Shown here one piece after another: positions 25,345 to 37,644 of a stretch of 64,000 bases of DNA. Below the pieces are notes generated by a model. That model searched no databases. It had not been told where the DNA came from and saw nothing but the letters and a program-made list of their open reading frames with translations. This stretch comes from Pegoplata infirma (lineage: Eukaryota; Arthropoda; Insecta; Diptera; Anthomyiidae). The stretch is taken from assembly GCA_963921195.1 (NCBI GenBank), contig OY992538.1:87481904-87545903 (forward strand), in the 5' to 3' direction. The position numbers were made by a program, and so were the translations under genes. How positions within the stretch are numbered: the stretch's first letter is position 1; the number at the start of each line of letters is the position of its first letter.

Positions 25345-26181
25345 CAGTGCCACATTTGGCCAATCTAGGACGACAAAAATCCAATTTTACTTATATTGAC
25401 TTGAAATTCGGTATAAATGTTCGTTTTGACTTCGAAAATAACATTATGAAAAATGTGGGAAGCCGGTTAAAGGCCACGCCCACTTGTTTTAAAATTTGTA
25501 ATTTTGGTTATAATTTCTTTAAATTTGGTATATATACTCTCAATGACTGTAGAAATAATATCACAAAAAAAGGGGGCGGTCAGACAACTGCCACGCCCAC
25601 TTTTTTAAAATATGTTTAAAAAATATGTAAAAACAAGGTTTACATATCGCCCCACTATAGTCGGCGTCGCAGACGGTCGCAAAAGTTAGCCGTTGAAATA
25701 AGTACTATGGATATTGGTCAATATATCTGAAAAAGTCCGGCGACCAATACGGACCAAACACAAAAGTTCTATTTCATCAAAAAAAATAAATATATAATTT
25801 TCTTTTCAAAAATTTGTATTTTGTTAAAAATTTAATAAAAAATAGAAAAATTTGTTTTAAAAAAAAAAAGATATGACTTAAAGCATTTAAATATCCTTTA
25901 AAATTACCAAAAAAGAGTGGATAAATATCTCTTTTTGTTCAAAAGTTACAACAGTTTAAACTCGACTTAATTTATGCGAAATAATGTACACTAAGTAGTT
26001 ACAGGATTTTACAAGATGCAACTTTATGCACCCACCTGTTAGTAACGAACAGAATTATCGTTCTTATATGATTATTTCCGTGCTAATAGGAATGTTCTAA
26101 AATACATACAATCATATCATGAAAATCGGGGAACTTTTTTTTTTGATTTTTGTCGTGCTAGATTGGCCAAATGTGGCACTG
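25345..26181. mobile_element. TIR element, CAGTGCCACATTTGG termini
   Basis: A 24-bp perfect inverted repeat starting CAGTGCCACATTTGGCC lies at both ends. It interrupts a family A-like repeat. A CAG start would suit hAT, but the flanking 8-mers do not match cleanly. No coding sequence. Contains internal direct repeats (TCACGCCCACTTxTTT-like strips near 25480 and 25590). Confidence 0.7.
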
Positions 26182-26599
26182 TGCACTGGGGAAAAAGTTC
26201 CCCCTTGAAGAACTAAAACTACCCCAGAAAAATATTTTTTTACAAGTTTTATTTGTATATTTGTTCAATAAATGAAACATTTCAATACTATATGAAGTTC
26301 ATCGACCTGAATTTGAACCAAGGGGGGTCAGGAAAGTGAATTTTTTCGGTCCACCCCTTTTTGGGGGCGGGTATAGAAAAAATAATTTAAATAATGATAA
26401 ATTTTTATTAATTAGGTGCAAAAAATTACATCTTTTTTTTTGGCAACGTTTATCGCGAGGGGAAGGTGTCCCCCATAGTCTCCCGGTAATTACTTTGATA
26501 GCACATTATCTGATCTTTATTGCACTCAGATTAGCGGGAAGTCGTTTAATTGTGCGTTTATTGTTACTCTTTTTTAATAAAAATTTTATATTTTTATCC

Positions 26600-26628
26600 T
26601 GAAGATGTCATCCGTCGGATGACGAAAT
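26600..26628 (+). other. Hairpin with hammerhead-like core words
   Basis: CTGAAGA, then a 7-bp perfect stem (GTCATCC / GGATGAC, loop GTC), then GAAA. The arrangement resembles the CUGANGA-stem II-GAAA core of hammerhead ribozymes known from retroelement ends, but there is an extra T before the stem and I see no clear stems I and III. Probably a decayed remnant or a look-alike. Confidence 0.25.
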
Positions 26629-26779
26629 ATCGAATAGCAAAAAGTAAAAAAAATAATTGAATAAATAAAATTTATTGAAAACTAAGGCCTAGAGCTTGAT
26701 TATCAGTTTACTTATTGAAGTTAAAACAAAAAGGTCGAAAAAACATAAGCAATAATTATTTCCAAGGTTTTTTACAAAA

Positions 26780-27182
26780 AATTTAGTAAATTCACGAGAA
26801 TTCCTTGTATGTTTTATTGCGCCAAAAAAGTTGTAAATTTACAATTTTATTGGTAAAAGGCTTGTAAAATTACAAAAAAGTTCGTTATTTTTACTAGAAG
26901 TTCTAGTAAAATAGGAGGTAGCAACAAATCTAGTAAAGTCACGAGACCTCCTGTGAGTTTTATTGCGTAAAAAATTTTAAATTTACAATTTTATTGGTAA
27001 AAAGCTTGTAACATTTCAAAATTATTGGTAAAAAGCTTGTAAAATTACAAGAAATTCTTGTCAAATAGAAGGTATCAAAAAATAAAAGTTTCAAGTTTTT
27101 TTTTTATCATTTTACAAGGCTTTACTTGAGTGTACGAAAACACTTTCTCTGACAATATTGTTATTTTACAAGGCTTTACTTG
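26780..27182. repeat. Repeated TTACAA tracts and 63-bp tandem pair
   Basis: Repeated GGTAAAAGGCTTGTAAAATT-like words, then a unit containing ACAAGGCTTTACTTGAGTG and ACACTTTCTCTGACAATATT that occurs about twice in tandem (27110-27190), with its second half displaced to 30989 by the hAT-type insertion. The GAGTG-TA at 27182-27188 resembles the right end of a CACTC element. Confidence 0.6.
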
Positions 27183-27399
27183 AGTGTACGCAGTAACGGT
27201 TTCACCCTTAGGGCACACTGGGCACGTGCCCAGGGCTCCGTCCCTACGGGGGCCCCGAAAGGCCAAAAAGGTATGTTAATTTTTTATGATCATTTTTCCC
27301 CTTATACTGCTGTTTTTAAGAGAACAAACGATTTGTTTTTAAAACATAATTTAAAATTTTCGTATAAATTTCAGATTCAGAAAAAGTTTAAATCTGAGA

Positions 27400-27790
27400 A
27401 TTTTTCTATGGCAGAAGTTCTTAAACTCATTTTCCTGCATAAATGGTCTCTGGTTCTGGGACATTTGTCGTATAGAAAAAGTCTCAGGTTCTGAGACATT
27501 ATTCGTATAGAAAAAGTCTCAGATTTAGATCTTTTTCTTATTGAAAAAAAATCAAATTCTTAGAATCTAAGAACCTTTTCTCATAGAAAAATTCCATTTT
27601 CCTATAGAAAAAGTCTCAGATTCTAAGACATTTTTCCTTTATAAAAAATCTCAGATTCTGAGACCATTTATCTATAAATAGTCTTTGAGTCTGAGATCTT
27701 TTTCCTTAAGAAAAAGTCTCTGAGTTTTAAACCTTTTTACTATAGAAAAATTCTTAGGTTATAAGAAAAAGTCTCAGATTCTGATACCTT
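27400..27790. repeat. Minisatellite with palindromic GTCTCAGATTCTGAGAC core, part 1
   Basis: About ten units of roughly 35-40 bp: TATAGAAAAA, GTCTCAGATTCTGAGAC and CCTTTTTC. It is split at a TCATA site by the foldbacks at 27795-29352 and continues at 29353. Confidence 0.85.
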
Positions 27791-27794
27791 TTTC

Positions 27795-29093
27795 ATATGA
27801 GTCATTCCATGTCAAACCGTACGATTTTTGCTAAAAATTGACTTTGATGTCTCCGATGTCTTTCAAAATTTGAGAACGAAGTCTTCATTAAAAAATATTT
27901 TACACGTGTTTCGGGAAAAAAATTAAAAATTTTTTTTTAAAAAGTTATTTGCATTTGAAAATCGTCAAAATCGTGAAAAATCTTCCGACATGACAACATT
28001 TAAACTAATGTTTTTATAAAACTAGTGAATGGATTTTGAAGTTCAATACCTTATTTTAAAGGTATTTGAACCTTCTTTTTAAAAAAAAATATTATTTTTT
28101 ATAAATTAGTTTTTTTTTATTATTAAAATTTGGCTTTTTTAATTAATTTCTGTTTTCCGCAATCTTCGAACAAGTCGAAAAATCTGAAAAAAAAATTTTC
28201 TCAAAGGTTAATATATTCTTAACATTCCCTCGAAATTTCAGAGTGGAGGTCGAATGGATTCTATTTTTTTACGATTTTTTTCCATTGCAGCACCACAAAA
28301 AAATTACATTTTGTATGTAAACAATTTATTTTCAAGCATGTTAACGAAAATGTCAACGCATGTATGTATGTGTGTATGTATTCAAAAACACACGCTACAT
28401 ATTCATGTTGTTCTTCAGCATTATTTGTTGTTTTGCTTTTTATATGTGTCGTTAGATTTTTTTTTAAATTGCATTTTGCGTAACGAAAATATCAAGGCAT
28501 GTATGTATGCAAAAACACAAGCTAACAAATTCATATTGTTCTGGAGATTTGTTTGTTTTGCTTTTTCTATTTTGTTTATATACAAAATGTAATTTTTTTG
28601 TGGTGCTGCAATGGAAAAAAATCGTAAAAAAATAGAATCCATTCGACCTCCACTCTGAAATTTTGAGGGAATGTTAAGAATATATTAACCTTTAAGAAAA
28701 TATTTTTTTCAGATTTTTCGACTTGTTCGAAGATTGTGGAAAACAGAAATTAAGTAAAAAAAAACAAATTTTAATAATAAAAAAAAATTAATTTATAAAA
28801 AATAATATTTTTTTTAAAAAGAAGGTTCAAATACCTTTAAAATAAGGTATTGAACTTCAAAATCCATTCACTAGTTTTATAAAAACATTAGTTTAAATGT
28901 TGTCATGTCTGAAGATTTTTCACGATTTTGACGATTTTCAAATGCACATAACTCTTTGAAAAAAAAAATTTAATTTTTTTCGCGAAACACGTGAAAAATA
29001 TTTTTTCATGTTTAATACGTCTGGCAAATTTAAAGAAAATCGGAAGAGGTGGTGTAAAAAAGGTGTTCGGTCTGACATGGAATGACTCATATG
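27795..29093. mobile_element. Foldback, CATATGAGTCATTCC terminus
   Basis: Near-perfect palindrome: TATGAGTCATTCCATGTC on the left and GACATGGAATGACTCATA on the right, with arms of over 500 bp meeting around 28440. Central blocks GCAGCACCACAAAAAAATTA are inverted at about 28596. The two mirrored open frames near 28254-28642 are products of the palindrome. Confidence 0.88.
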
Positions 29094-29352
29094 TGGAGCC
29101 GCAGAACAAAACGTACTTTTACGCATTTTAAAATTGTCTGTAAAATTAAAATTTATGTGTTTCGCCCGCTTATAAAATGTCATGAACCTGGAATTAGTAA
29201 GAAGTTTTATACTTAATAATACTTAATTAATAATAAATTTCTCACTTTTCTAGGTTCGTGCTCTTTTATTAAGATACGGAATAAGTAATCCTTAGTAACT
29301 CAACAATTTTAAATTTGCGAAAAAGTACGTTTTGTTCTGCGACTCCTCATAT
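29093..29352. mobile_element. Short foldback, TATGTGGAGCCGCAG terminus
   Basis: Left ATGTGGAGCCGCAGAAC and AAAACGTACTTTT; right AAAAGTACGTTTTGTTCTGC and GACTCCTCATA. It abuts the previous foldback. Confidence 0.75.
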
Positions 29353-29690
29353 AGAAAAAGTCTTTGATTCTGATACCTTTTTCCTATGGAAAGAGTATTA
29401 GATTATGAGATCATTTTCTTATAGAAAAAGTCTCACAAATCTCAGATTTTTCCTATAAAAAAGTCTCAGATTCTAAAACCTTTGTACTCTAGAAAACGTC
29501 TTAGATTCTGAGACATTTGTTTTGGAGAAAAACCCTCAGATTCTGTGACATTTTTCTTATAAAAAAAGGTTTCCTATAGTATCCGATTCTGAGAACTTTT
29601 CCCAATAGAAAAGTCTCAGATTTTGATTCCTTTTTTCGATAGAAAAAGTATCTACTTCTGGGAACCTTTTCTTGTAGAAAAGAAAAAATA
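29353..29690. repeat. Minisatellite with GTCTCAGATTCTGAGAC core, part 2
   Basis: Continuation of the array at 27400-27790, about eight further degenerate units. Confidence 0.8.
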
Positions 29691-29721
29691 CCTCGAGCTT
29701 GAATAACCCTACTCACAATAT

Positions 29722-30840
29722 ATATATGGGGCATTCCATATATATGGGGCATTCCATTTATTTTTACCCTACAACATTTTTTCAAAACATACCTACGCCC
29801 TATCTCCACTCCCTAAGTAGGCTCCCATACAAAATTACATTTTTATAAAATTTGCTGCAACTGTTATTTATATGGGAGCCTACTTAAGGAGTGGAGATAG
29901 GGCGTAGGTATGTTTTGAAAAAATGTTGTAGGGTAAAAATAAATGGGGGTCGGTCTCACTAATGACCCCTCTCGGACGCATCATTGGACCGGTAGAAGCT
30001 GATTAAATAAAACAAATTTACAAAAAATAAAAAAAATTGTATGGGGACCGCCTTAACAGTTAAAGATAGAGGGTAGGCGAGTTCAGAGAAAATGTTTGGA
30101 CTAAAAAAATATTGTGGGTCGGTCATACATTTTGTTGCTCTAAGAGCACTATTAGGGCAGTTAGAGCGGTTGGAACAAATTTTAAAAATGTCGTTTTGTG
30201 TGGGAGCCCCCTTAGAAATTGGAGATAGGGTATTAGTTTGTTCCAAAGAAATGTTAAGACGTAAAAATTAATAGGGGTCGGTCTTATAAAGGACCCCTCT
30301 ATGACGCACCATTGGAGCAGTAGAAATGATTTTAAGACTGGAAAATTACAATAAAATTTTTTCAAAAAATTTTAAAAAATAGTAAAAATCGTTATCCCAC
30401 GATCTTCCTGGGCACAAATTTGTAGAATTGATAGAAGTTTTACACAAAAAATTTCAAAAATATCGAAGAGTACAAACATTTTCAAAAATGAGATTTAAAT
30501 TTTAAAACTTAAATTTTAAAACTTAAAAATCGCATACTAAAGCGCTTTTAAGAATTTTTTGGGATTTTTTTTAGAAAGTACTTAAAAAAACAAAAATTTT
30601 GAAAAAAAAAAAATTGAAATTTAGACCATTATTGAAGAAGTTATGATTAAAAGAAGTTTGAGTAAAGGAACAAACTACCAATTTTCAAAAATTCGATATC
30701 TTTTGAACGGGTCATCAAAAAAATCTGAAAATTTACCACGAAGGAGTTTTCGAAGAGTACTAAAAACTGTAAACAAATTGGGAAAATCTAAAAAAAAAGT
30801 TTTTCAAAGTGTCCGATTTCACATGGAATGCCCCATATAT
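29722..30840. mobile_element. Foldback-derived element, TATGGGGCATTCCA termini
   Basis: Left TATATGGGGCATTCCATATA, with its first 19 bp duplicated in tandem; right ACATGGAATGCCCCATATAT. A perfect-looking internal palindrome of about 200 bp lies at 29756-29942 (CCTACGCCCTATCTCCACTC and its inverse). The middle holds repeated GGTCGGTCT-A-TGACCCCT blocks, related to 49300-49580 and 50487-50530. Confidence 0.7.
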
Positions 30841-31529
30841 TTTTTAATTTTTTGTAGGTCCTAATTCTTAAAACAAAAACAGAACAATCTTTTTTTCTTG
30901 TGTTGCAACTTGTTAGCTTTCCACGGGGCCCCCAAATTCTTGTGTGCCCAGGGCCCCCGCCATACATTAAGACGGCCCTGAGTGTACGAAAACACTTTCT
31001 CTGACAATATTGTATATAAAATGGTATTTTAAATTTTGAAAAAAAAAAAAATCAAAAAAATTTGAAAAAAAAAAATCCTGGCAAGAACATTGCCAAATTT
31101 CAGAAACAAAATGTCAAGCAATAAATTTTCAAAGTAACTTTTAATGCAAAATATTGATTTTTGGCTAAAAAAATTTTAAAATCAAATATTTGTCTCTAGC
31201 CAGTTCCTGGCATGATTATCATGGATTTAAAAACAACAAATCGCTTATTAAAGTTTGAAATGTATTGATGTTTAAACTTTGGAGAGATGTTTTTTGTTGG
31301 TGTCGAACAAAATAAATTTTTAAAGATGGTTAAAAAGCTGAACATTTGATTTTAATTTTTTCCACCAAAAATCTCCGAGTGAAATATCCAACTGATTAAT
31401 TTTGATTTAGGTGCAGTCAAAAAACCAAAAATTCAAAACTTTTGGGGCTCCACTGCAGGCTCGGATTACACAGCTCAACAAGAAAATGCGTATTGAATTC
31501 TGGTTAGTGATTTGGATAAAGTTTGTTGC

Positions 31530-32070
31530 GCTGAATCCAAATCCGGAGCCCAAATTTGTCTATCACATCAGGATTTTGAGTAATTCGCGGTTAAAGTGTC
31601 GAAAAAGGGTATTTTTGATACATTTTAAAAGCTTATAAAATAAGACCCTGACAAGCAAAATAAAAAATAAATAAATAAAATGTTCTAAAAATAAAATTTT
31701 CTAAAATGGTAAAAAAACCATTAGCAAAAACCTTCAATTTTTTCAATATTTAGTTTATTTACACAGTGTTTTTTAACAAATTTCCATACAAATTCATACG
31801 TAAATTTTAGATTTAACGCACTTGTTGCTAATGATTTTTTTACCATTTTAGAAAATTAAATTCCAAGAAAATTTGATCTTATCTGAAAAAGAAAATTACA
31901 GACTTTCGAATAAGCTTGATAACAAGTCATTTGTATGTCAGGATCTTATTTTATAGGCCTTCAAAAATGGTCAAAATGGGCCTTTTTTGACACTTTAACC
32001 GCGATTTTCTCAAAATTGTGACGTGATAGAAAAATTTGAGTGACGGTTTTGGAATCGGGGCACCAAAACC
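31530..32070. mobile_element. Palindromic element
   Basis: GCGGTTAAAGTGTCGAAAAA, then TATAAAATAAGACCCTGACA, on the left pair with TGTCAGGATCTTATTTTATA and TTTTTGACACTTTAACCGCG on the right. CTAAAATGGTAAAAAAA pairs across the centre. Confidence 0.7.
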
Positions 32071-32999
32071 TATCAAATTTTTTTGGTTTCATCCAAAACG
32101 CAGTGACAAACCTTAGATTTGTAGAGCGGTGTTATATATAGAAAAAATCTAAGATTCCCAGAAATTTTTTTAGAAACATTTTTTGTTGCTCAATTATTTT
32201 TCTTAGATTATTTCCTTTTCTTTTTAGCTGAATCCAGGAAGTGCGAATTTTTATAAATTTTCTCAAAAGTGATTTTTGCGAAATAGTACTTAAAAAAACA
32301 AATATATGGATAGTTAAAAAACCATGAAAATTTATTGCCCGACAATACGAAAAAATCCTCTCTGAAATTTAAACATATCTAAGAGACCATTCCAAGCTTC
32401 AATAAAACAATTTTTTGTTGAAAAACAATGATGTTTCTGAGAGGAATAAAGGTCGAAAATGGATCAATTGATCAAAAAAAAACAGTTCGCGACTTGTCGT
32501 GTGACATCGCTATGTAAAAGTGGCTGGTCGCCTTCATACAAAAGTACCAGTCTAGGACCTCGACTGGTCCCCTTACTCATACGGATAGTCCGATCAATAC
32601 ATATTTTGTATAGAATCTAAGTTAAGAAGCGATGAATTCAGAAAAAGATGCTATGTCGGCTTATCACGATTTAGAAAGTTTTTTCCTACCACTTATGATT
32701 TTCGAGTAAAAAAATATAAACACATTTGAAATAATAAGTTGAAATCAAATTTATATCTAAATAAGATTTAATGTTAGATTTACAGGATTTGTATAGGGGG
32801 TATTCTACGCCAAATCACACTATTTCGAAAACGACGAACTTAAATTTCATTAATTTTTTGATATGTTTTAGAACGTATCAAATGCAACTTGCACACCAAT
32901 TTTTTGCCTTTTATTCCGACTTAGTTTTGAGTAATCAATTTTTCAAAATGTTTATCCTACTCAAAACTAAGTTTGAATAAGACGCTGCAAATTGATCAA

Positions 33000-33570
33000 G
33001 AAATTGACCAAGATCAAACATATGCCGATTGGATCTATCTTTTGTCAAATCTTTAATAAGTGTAAAAAACTTGCAAACCAAATTTAAGTGAAATTTGCTA
33101 TTTGTTGCCAATAAGCCGATTTAACTAAATATCGTGAGAAACTATCATATTGGGCCTAAGTCCAAAAATGGTCCGATTATAATCAGATTTGATTAGGTTA
33201 TTAAAATATGCGTTAAACACACACAAACAAAATCTTAATAAAATGTTTTATATTTTTATGAAACTTGAAAGATTTATGTGAATAACGGGAAAGGTGGTTT
33301 GTATTGGGGCTACAAGAAGTACTGGTCCGATTCCTTTAAAATTCAGAATGGTGATTATTGAATACAAAATACTTTACCTGCCAAATTTTGATATCTGTTT
33401 TAAAATGGTTATTGGAGTCATTTAAGCCAAATTTAACGGACGGACATCAGTAGAATGACTTAAAAAATTTTTCTATACTTGAAAGTGGGTTTAGGAAAAA
33501 TATTTCCGGTAGTTACAAACATCAGCATAAAGTTAATATACCCTATTTCAGAGAGTGTAGAGTACTTAAC
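33000..33570 (+). repeat. Family B repeat, partial
   Basis: CCGATTGGATCTATCTTTTG, GGGCCTAAGTCCAAAAATGG and GGACGGACATCAGTAGAATG recall 8490-9720; it ends near the ATATACCCTATTTCAGAG region. Confidence 0.65.
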
Positions 33571-33591
33571 CAAGAAAATTAAATATATATA

Positions 33592-34077
33592 CACTCTAAA
33601 AAACCCATGTAAACTTACTATTACAAATTGGGTAAATTTTGGTTGAATAGCACGCATTTTGTGTTAATATCAGCACAAAATACGTAAAATTCTTTTAAAC
33701 CAATTAAACACAGCAAATTATAAATATTATCCGTTAATTCAAATATTTTGCACACAAATGTGTAAATAAAATTGTCAACCAACATACATACACACATGTT
33801 AAATAACTAAAACGCCAGATAAAGGTATAAGCTTCCGTAGCGTAGTGGTTAAGAAGTGTACTTTCAAATCAGAAGGTGGCGAGTTCGATTCTTGCTGGTG
33901 TCGAATGTTTTTTTTTCTGTTTTTTTGTTATATTTATTCACCTCTTTTTTATTTTAATTAACCACTGATGGTCAATTTATTCAATTTATACATTCAGAGT
34001 AAAATTACCCAATTTATAGTAGGAGTCCAGTTTCCTACTATAAATTGGGTAAATTTCAACAAATTTTGATTAGAGTG
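33592..34077. mobile_element. CACTC/TA element carrying a Pol III cassette, copy 1
   Basis: Termini CACTCTAA and TTAGAGTG, flanked by TA (33590-33591 and 34078-34079). Subterminal AAATTGGGTAAATTT recurs at both ends, inverted. The same element occurs at 55059-55553. It contains the tRNA-like cassette at 33831-33903. No protein-coding capacity. Confidence 0.88.
33831..33903 (+). ncRNA. tRNA-like Pol III cassette, type 1, copy 1
   Basis: A box TAGCGTAGTGG at 33838-33848 and B box GTTCGATTC at 33883-33891 both fit the Pol III consensus, 34 nt apart as in tRNA genes. A run of nine T follows as terminator at 33908. The D-arm resembles tRNA-Val or Asp (TAGTGGTTA), but the anticodon stem does not pair well and the acceptor ends do not match, so this is a tRNA-derived, SINE-like unit rather than a working tRNA gene. 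Confidence 0.7.
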
Positions 34078-34549
34078 TAGTACATGCTTTTTGAAGTTAT
34101 CTTGTTTTCAACACACAGGCGACGGACATCACTATGCATCACTTAACGGGGTCCTAGACCTATATTTGAGACATATTGTATTTTTAATAAAACTTAACAT
34201 AACATTTACTATACATTTAGTATACAACATAAAAATACTAATAAGCCTAACGTAGAAAAAAATTCTCAAAGATTAGTGAAAAGTACAGAATAAAATCAAA
34301 ATTAATCACAATTTATTAATAATATTTTCATAAAATTTCAACAACTTTAGGATGTTTTTTTTAAATAAGCTAAAAAAATATCAACATTTATCTTATGAGG
34401 AGAAGAGAGGCGCAAGAGTTAAAAGAAAGAAGGGATTTTATATGGAAATTATCGCAAAGTAAATCTTCTGTTTGCTTTATTAAATTGTCATTAAATTTTA
34501 TTTTGAAGTGCCTCATTTATTTTGATTTTATTTAAAATAAACTGACTAT

Positions 34550-35286
34550 TAGGGTGGCCCAAAATTCCTTTTGCTTCGCTACAGGTCAACGTACCTTAAA
34601 AAATGAAAGATGGTATCGTAACTAATATTTTGAGCCAAATTGCAGCACCCTACGACGATTAGAAGGGGATGCTAACTGATCACATGTGTTTGCAACCTCC
34701 GAAGAAATCTAAAAAAAAAAATTTTGCAATCCTAAAAATTACTACATGGAATGGTATTGCTACAAGAGCAAATAAGTCACATATGGCCATTTTGCCCTAA
34801 GGTTGCCTACAAAGGACAATAAGGACATTTTAGTTTCGATTAGGAATAAAACAAAAAAAAAATTTTTGGATATTATACTCAAATTAAAGATATTTGTATT
34901 ACCTTTAAAATGAACTTTATCGCAACTTAATGGTCCGCATAGTTTTTGAGTTACAGCGGTTTTAGTGAAATGCAGGGTTCCGCTTTTTTTAATATGTATT
35001 TTTTTTTGTTTAAGGACAAACTTAGGACAAAATGGCTACATGTGAATTATGTGCTCTTGTTACGCTAGCATTTCATATGGTTAATTTTAAGATTCCAATA
35101 AAAAAAATTTTCAAGATTTCTTTGGAGGTTGCAAACACTTATGATGAGTTAGCATCCCCTTCCAATCGTTGTAGGGTGCTGAAATTTGGCGCAAATTGTT
35201 CAATACGATGCCATCTATCATATTTTGAGGTACGTTCAGTTGTGAGTTATACTTGGTATTTTTCCATATGTTGTTGGGCCACACTA
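34550..35286. mobile_element. hAT-type foldback, TAGGGTGGCCC, 8-bp duplication
   Basis: Perfect CTGACTAT on both sides (34542-34549 and 35287-35294). Termini TAGGGTGGCCC and GGGCCACACTA. The arms pair through most of the length, for example GGAGGTTGCAAACACTTATG with CACATGTGTTTGCAACCTCC. 737 bp, non-coding. Confidence 0.92.
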
Positions 35287-35418
35287 CTGACTATCTTATT
35301 TATTTTTTTCTGTAAGTACCCAGCAGAAATTTTTCTGAACTGGCAGCAGCCTTTGGAAAGGAAACTCGAGTCAAGGAGCGCATCCAAACCTGCTGAATTC
35401 ATGCATGATTCTCTAAGG

Positions 35419-35626
35419 CAGTGGTCGGTATCCATTGCACATGGATCCCGAACACATTCGGCTATACACATGTATTCAACACGAATGTCAACAAAACTCA
35501 CAACTAAGAGCATAAAAATACAACAACAAGGTGGTTGATGTCGCTTTGTTTAAGAAATATACTAACACATGCATATTTATATTCATACAGCAATGCATTT
35601 ATATACTCTCTTTCTGCCGACCACTG
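35419..35626. mobile_element. Mini hAT element, 208 bp, perfect 8-bp duplication
   Basis: TIR CAGTGGTCGGTA and TGCCGACCACTG; flanks CTCTAAGG at 35411-35418 and 35627-35634. A typical hAT MITE. Open frames across it are accidental. Confidence 0.93.
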
Positions 35627-36478
35627 CTCTAAGGCGATGTCACACTTTAGAGCGCTAGTTGGATGCACCGAAAAAGCGCTCTTAAGATGCTCTGAATTCA
35701 CATCTCTTTAGAGCGCTGCAAAAATCGGTAAAAAGATGCAGTGAATTCATGTATCTTTTTAGAGCTGATTAAAGCAGAATAAATATGAAGCACATTTGAC
35801 TATTTCTGAAATACAAATTACAAAATCTGAAGTACAATTGACTATTTCTGAATACAATTGGAAAATCTTAAATACAATTAACTAATTCTGAAAATCAGTT
35901 GACTCCCTGCAAGCATTTGTAAGAAATATCGCCTAAGAGATCCAATTACATTTAAAAAATTTCCAATTATATTTCGAAAATTTTAAATTATATTTCAGAA
36001 ACTTCCATTTATATTTCAGATAAATGGTAATTATTAACAAAACATCTTTAATTACATTTCACAAAATTTTAATTATATTGGAAATTTTTGATATATTATT
36101 GGACATTTTTAAATATAATTGGAGATTCTAAAATATGATTGGACATTTTTAACATGATAATGTTTTTAGGCTGGGGTCTAATTTTAAAAAAGTTGCAGGA
36201 CGCCACCTCAGTTTGACTATATATGCTAACGATTCAACAAAAAAGAAAATGAGAATTACATTTTTCATTTTATTACAACCTTAAACTTCGACAATAATTT
36301 AAAATTAATAAATAAAATAAAAAAATAGTTCTTGTAGCGACACCTAGCGCCGTTACTCTATTAACGCAGTATTGCCATACCAAATATCGCATTTCCAATT
36401 AGATTAGTTACCATCATCGCAAATTTTTTCCAATAAAATATTACCACGTCGCAAAACTAGCCAGTATATTTGAAAAAA

Positions 36479-36548
36479 GCTACAGTGGCCTTGCTGAAGT
36501 GAGCCAGACTGGAAAACAGAAGGTGGGTGATCGAATCCGTGATTTGTC
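36479..36548 (+). ncRNA. tRNA-like Pol III cassette, type 2
   Basis: A box TGGCCTTGCTG (one mismatch to consensus), B box GATCGAATC, and a long T-run from 36550. It is paralogous to 37645-37712 and present in both copies of the 1.97-kb repeat. Confidence 0.6.
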
Positions 36549-37250
36549 AATTTTTTTTTTTTTTTTAACATGGTAATGTTTTTAGGCTGGGGTATAACTT
36601 TTGACTATATAAGGGTGTCGTACTTAGATGACTTAGCATTAACTAGACCTTCGAGAATTAATTTCACCATTCAACGCATTATTATAAAAATTTTAATAAA
36701 TGAATTAATTTGCGTCCAAATCGGTTCTTTGAATTTAATCTTTATTTAAAAAATAAAAAACAATTAATTTTGTGAATAATTAAATTATAATAATTAAATT
36801 AATTATTTAAAAATTATTATAAATTAAACCCTACATAACTGATGATTGTAGCTACCCGAAATATTGGTTCTATTGGTCCAACCTTCAAGTATGACGATCA
36901 ACTCAGAATCACTTTATTAGTGGTTTAGTCCATCTGTTCACACTGAAAGAATTATTGTTCATTATATCTATGAACAAATTTCATAAAACCAAATTCATAG
37001 AATCTATGAAACAATTCATTGGCTGAATGAATATTCATTAGTATTCCGAATTTTAGAATTTTACTCATAGATTTTATTAAATTCATAGAAAAAATTCATA
37101 GAATTAATGAATGTCATTCATAGAAGAAAATGCCATCAATATGCCTTTTAATTTTTTTAATAATTAAAATAATGTTACATTAATTAAAATAGTTGAATAA
37201 ATTTATTAAAAAAATAAAAAAAATAAAAAAACATTAAAAAATAATATCAT

Positions 37251-37330
37251 TGCTGCCCTGACCGGGGCTCGAACCCAAGACCTACCGGCTGAAGTTGTAA
37301 TTGTCGACGCCTTAGCTATCAGCGCCACCA
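37251..37330 (-). ncRNA. tRNA-like Pol III cassette, type 3
   Basis: On the minus strand: A box TAGCTAAGGCG and B box GTTCGAGCC both fit consensus; the T arm pairs (TTGGG with CCCGG around TTCGAGC) and a four-pair D stem (GCGC with GCGT) can form. T-runs follow. The anticodon stem is degenerate. Repeated at 59017-59096. Confidence 0.65.
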
Positions 37331-37644
37331 AAGAAGAAAAATCTCGCCAACTAACGCTTGGTTTTATAGCGCTTCATTTTTGTAAATAAACAAAATATTT
37401 GTTTTCTACAAACACACACACAGCTTTTGGGAGAGCATTGTGACAGAGCATAGACACAAACTATCGGCGCTAGGTGTCACTCGATTAACGCAGTATTGCC
37501 ATACCAAATATCGCATTTCCAATTAGATTAGTTACCATCATCGCAAATTTTTTTCAATAAAATATTACCACATGGCAACATTAACCAGTATATTTGAAAA
37601 TCGAAAAGAGAAACATAACAAAATGTAAATCATTATTTAAATAA

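Larger units (their letters stand above)
27191..30980. mobile_element. hAT-type element, CAG termini, 8-bp duplication
   Basis: Flanked by perfect AGTGTACG (27183-27190 and 30981-30988); the flank continues ...GAAAACACTTTCTCTG, matching the uninterrupted tandem unit at about 27130. The left end has CAGTAACGG and a TGGGCACGTGCCCAGGG palindrome; the right end is GTGCCCAGGGCCCCC then GACGGCCCTG. The interior of 3790 bp is mostly a palindromic minisatellite and later foldbacks; no transposase is found. Confidence 0.85.

Noticed and set aside
25337..26189. 8-bp duplication around the CAGTGCCAC element
   Set aside because: Left and right 8-mers differ at several positions in every register tried, so the hAT assignment was not made.
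28254..28642. Two overlapping frames on opposite strands with the same first residues
   Set aside because: They mirror each other because the sequence is a palindrome; no protein evidence.
27400..29690. CRISPR-like array
   Set aside because: Regular repeats, but units are degenerate, spacers are not unique, and the genome is eukaryotic; it is a minisatellite.
33831..33903. Functional tRNA gene
   Set aside because: Boxes fit, but the anticodon arm does not pair properly, ends do not form an acceptor stem, and the unit is repeated inside transposons.
35032..35538. 168-codon open frame on the plus strand
   Set aside because: It starts inside the hAT-type foldback at 34550-35286 and runs through two element borders into the 208-bp hAT; composition is not protein-like. 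Chance frame.
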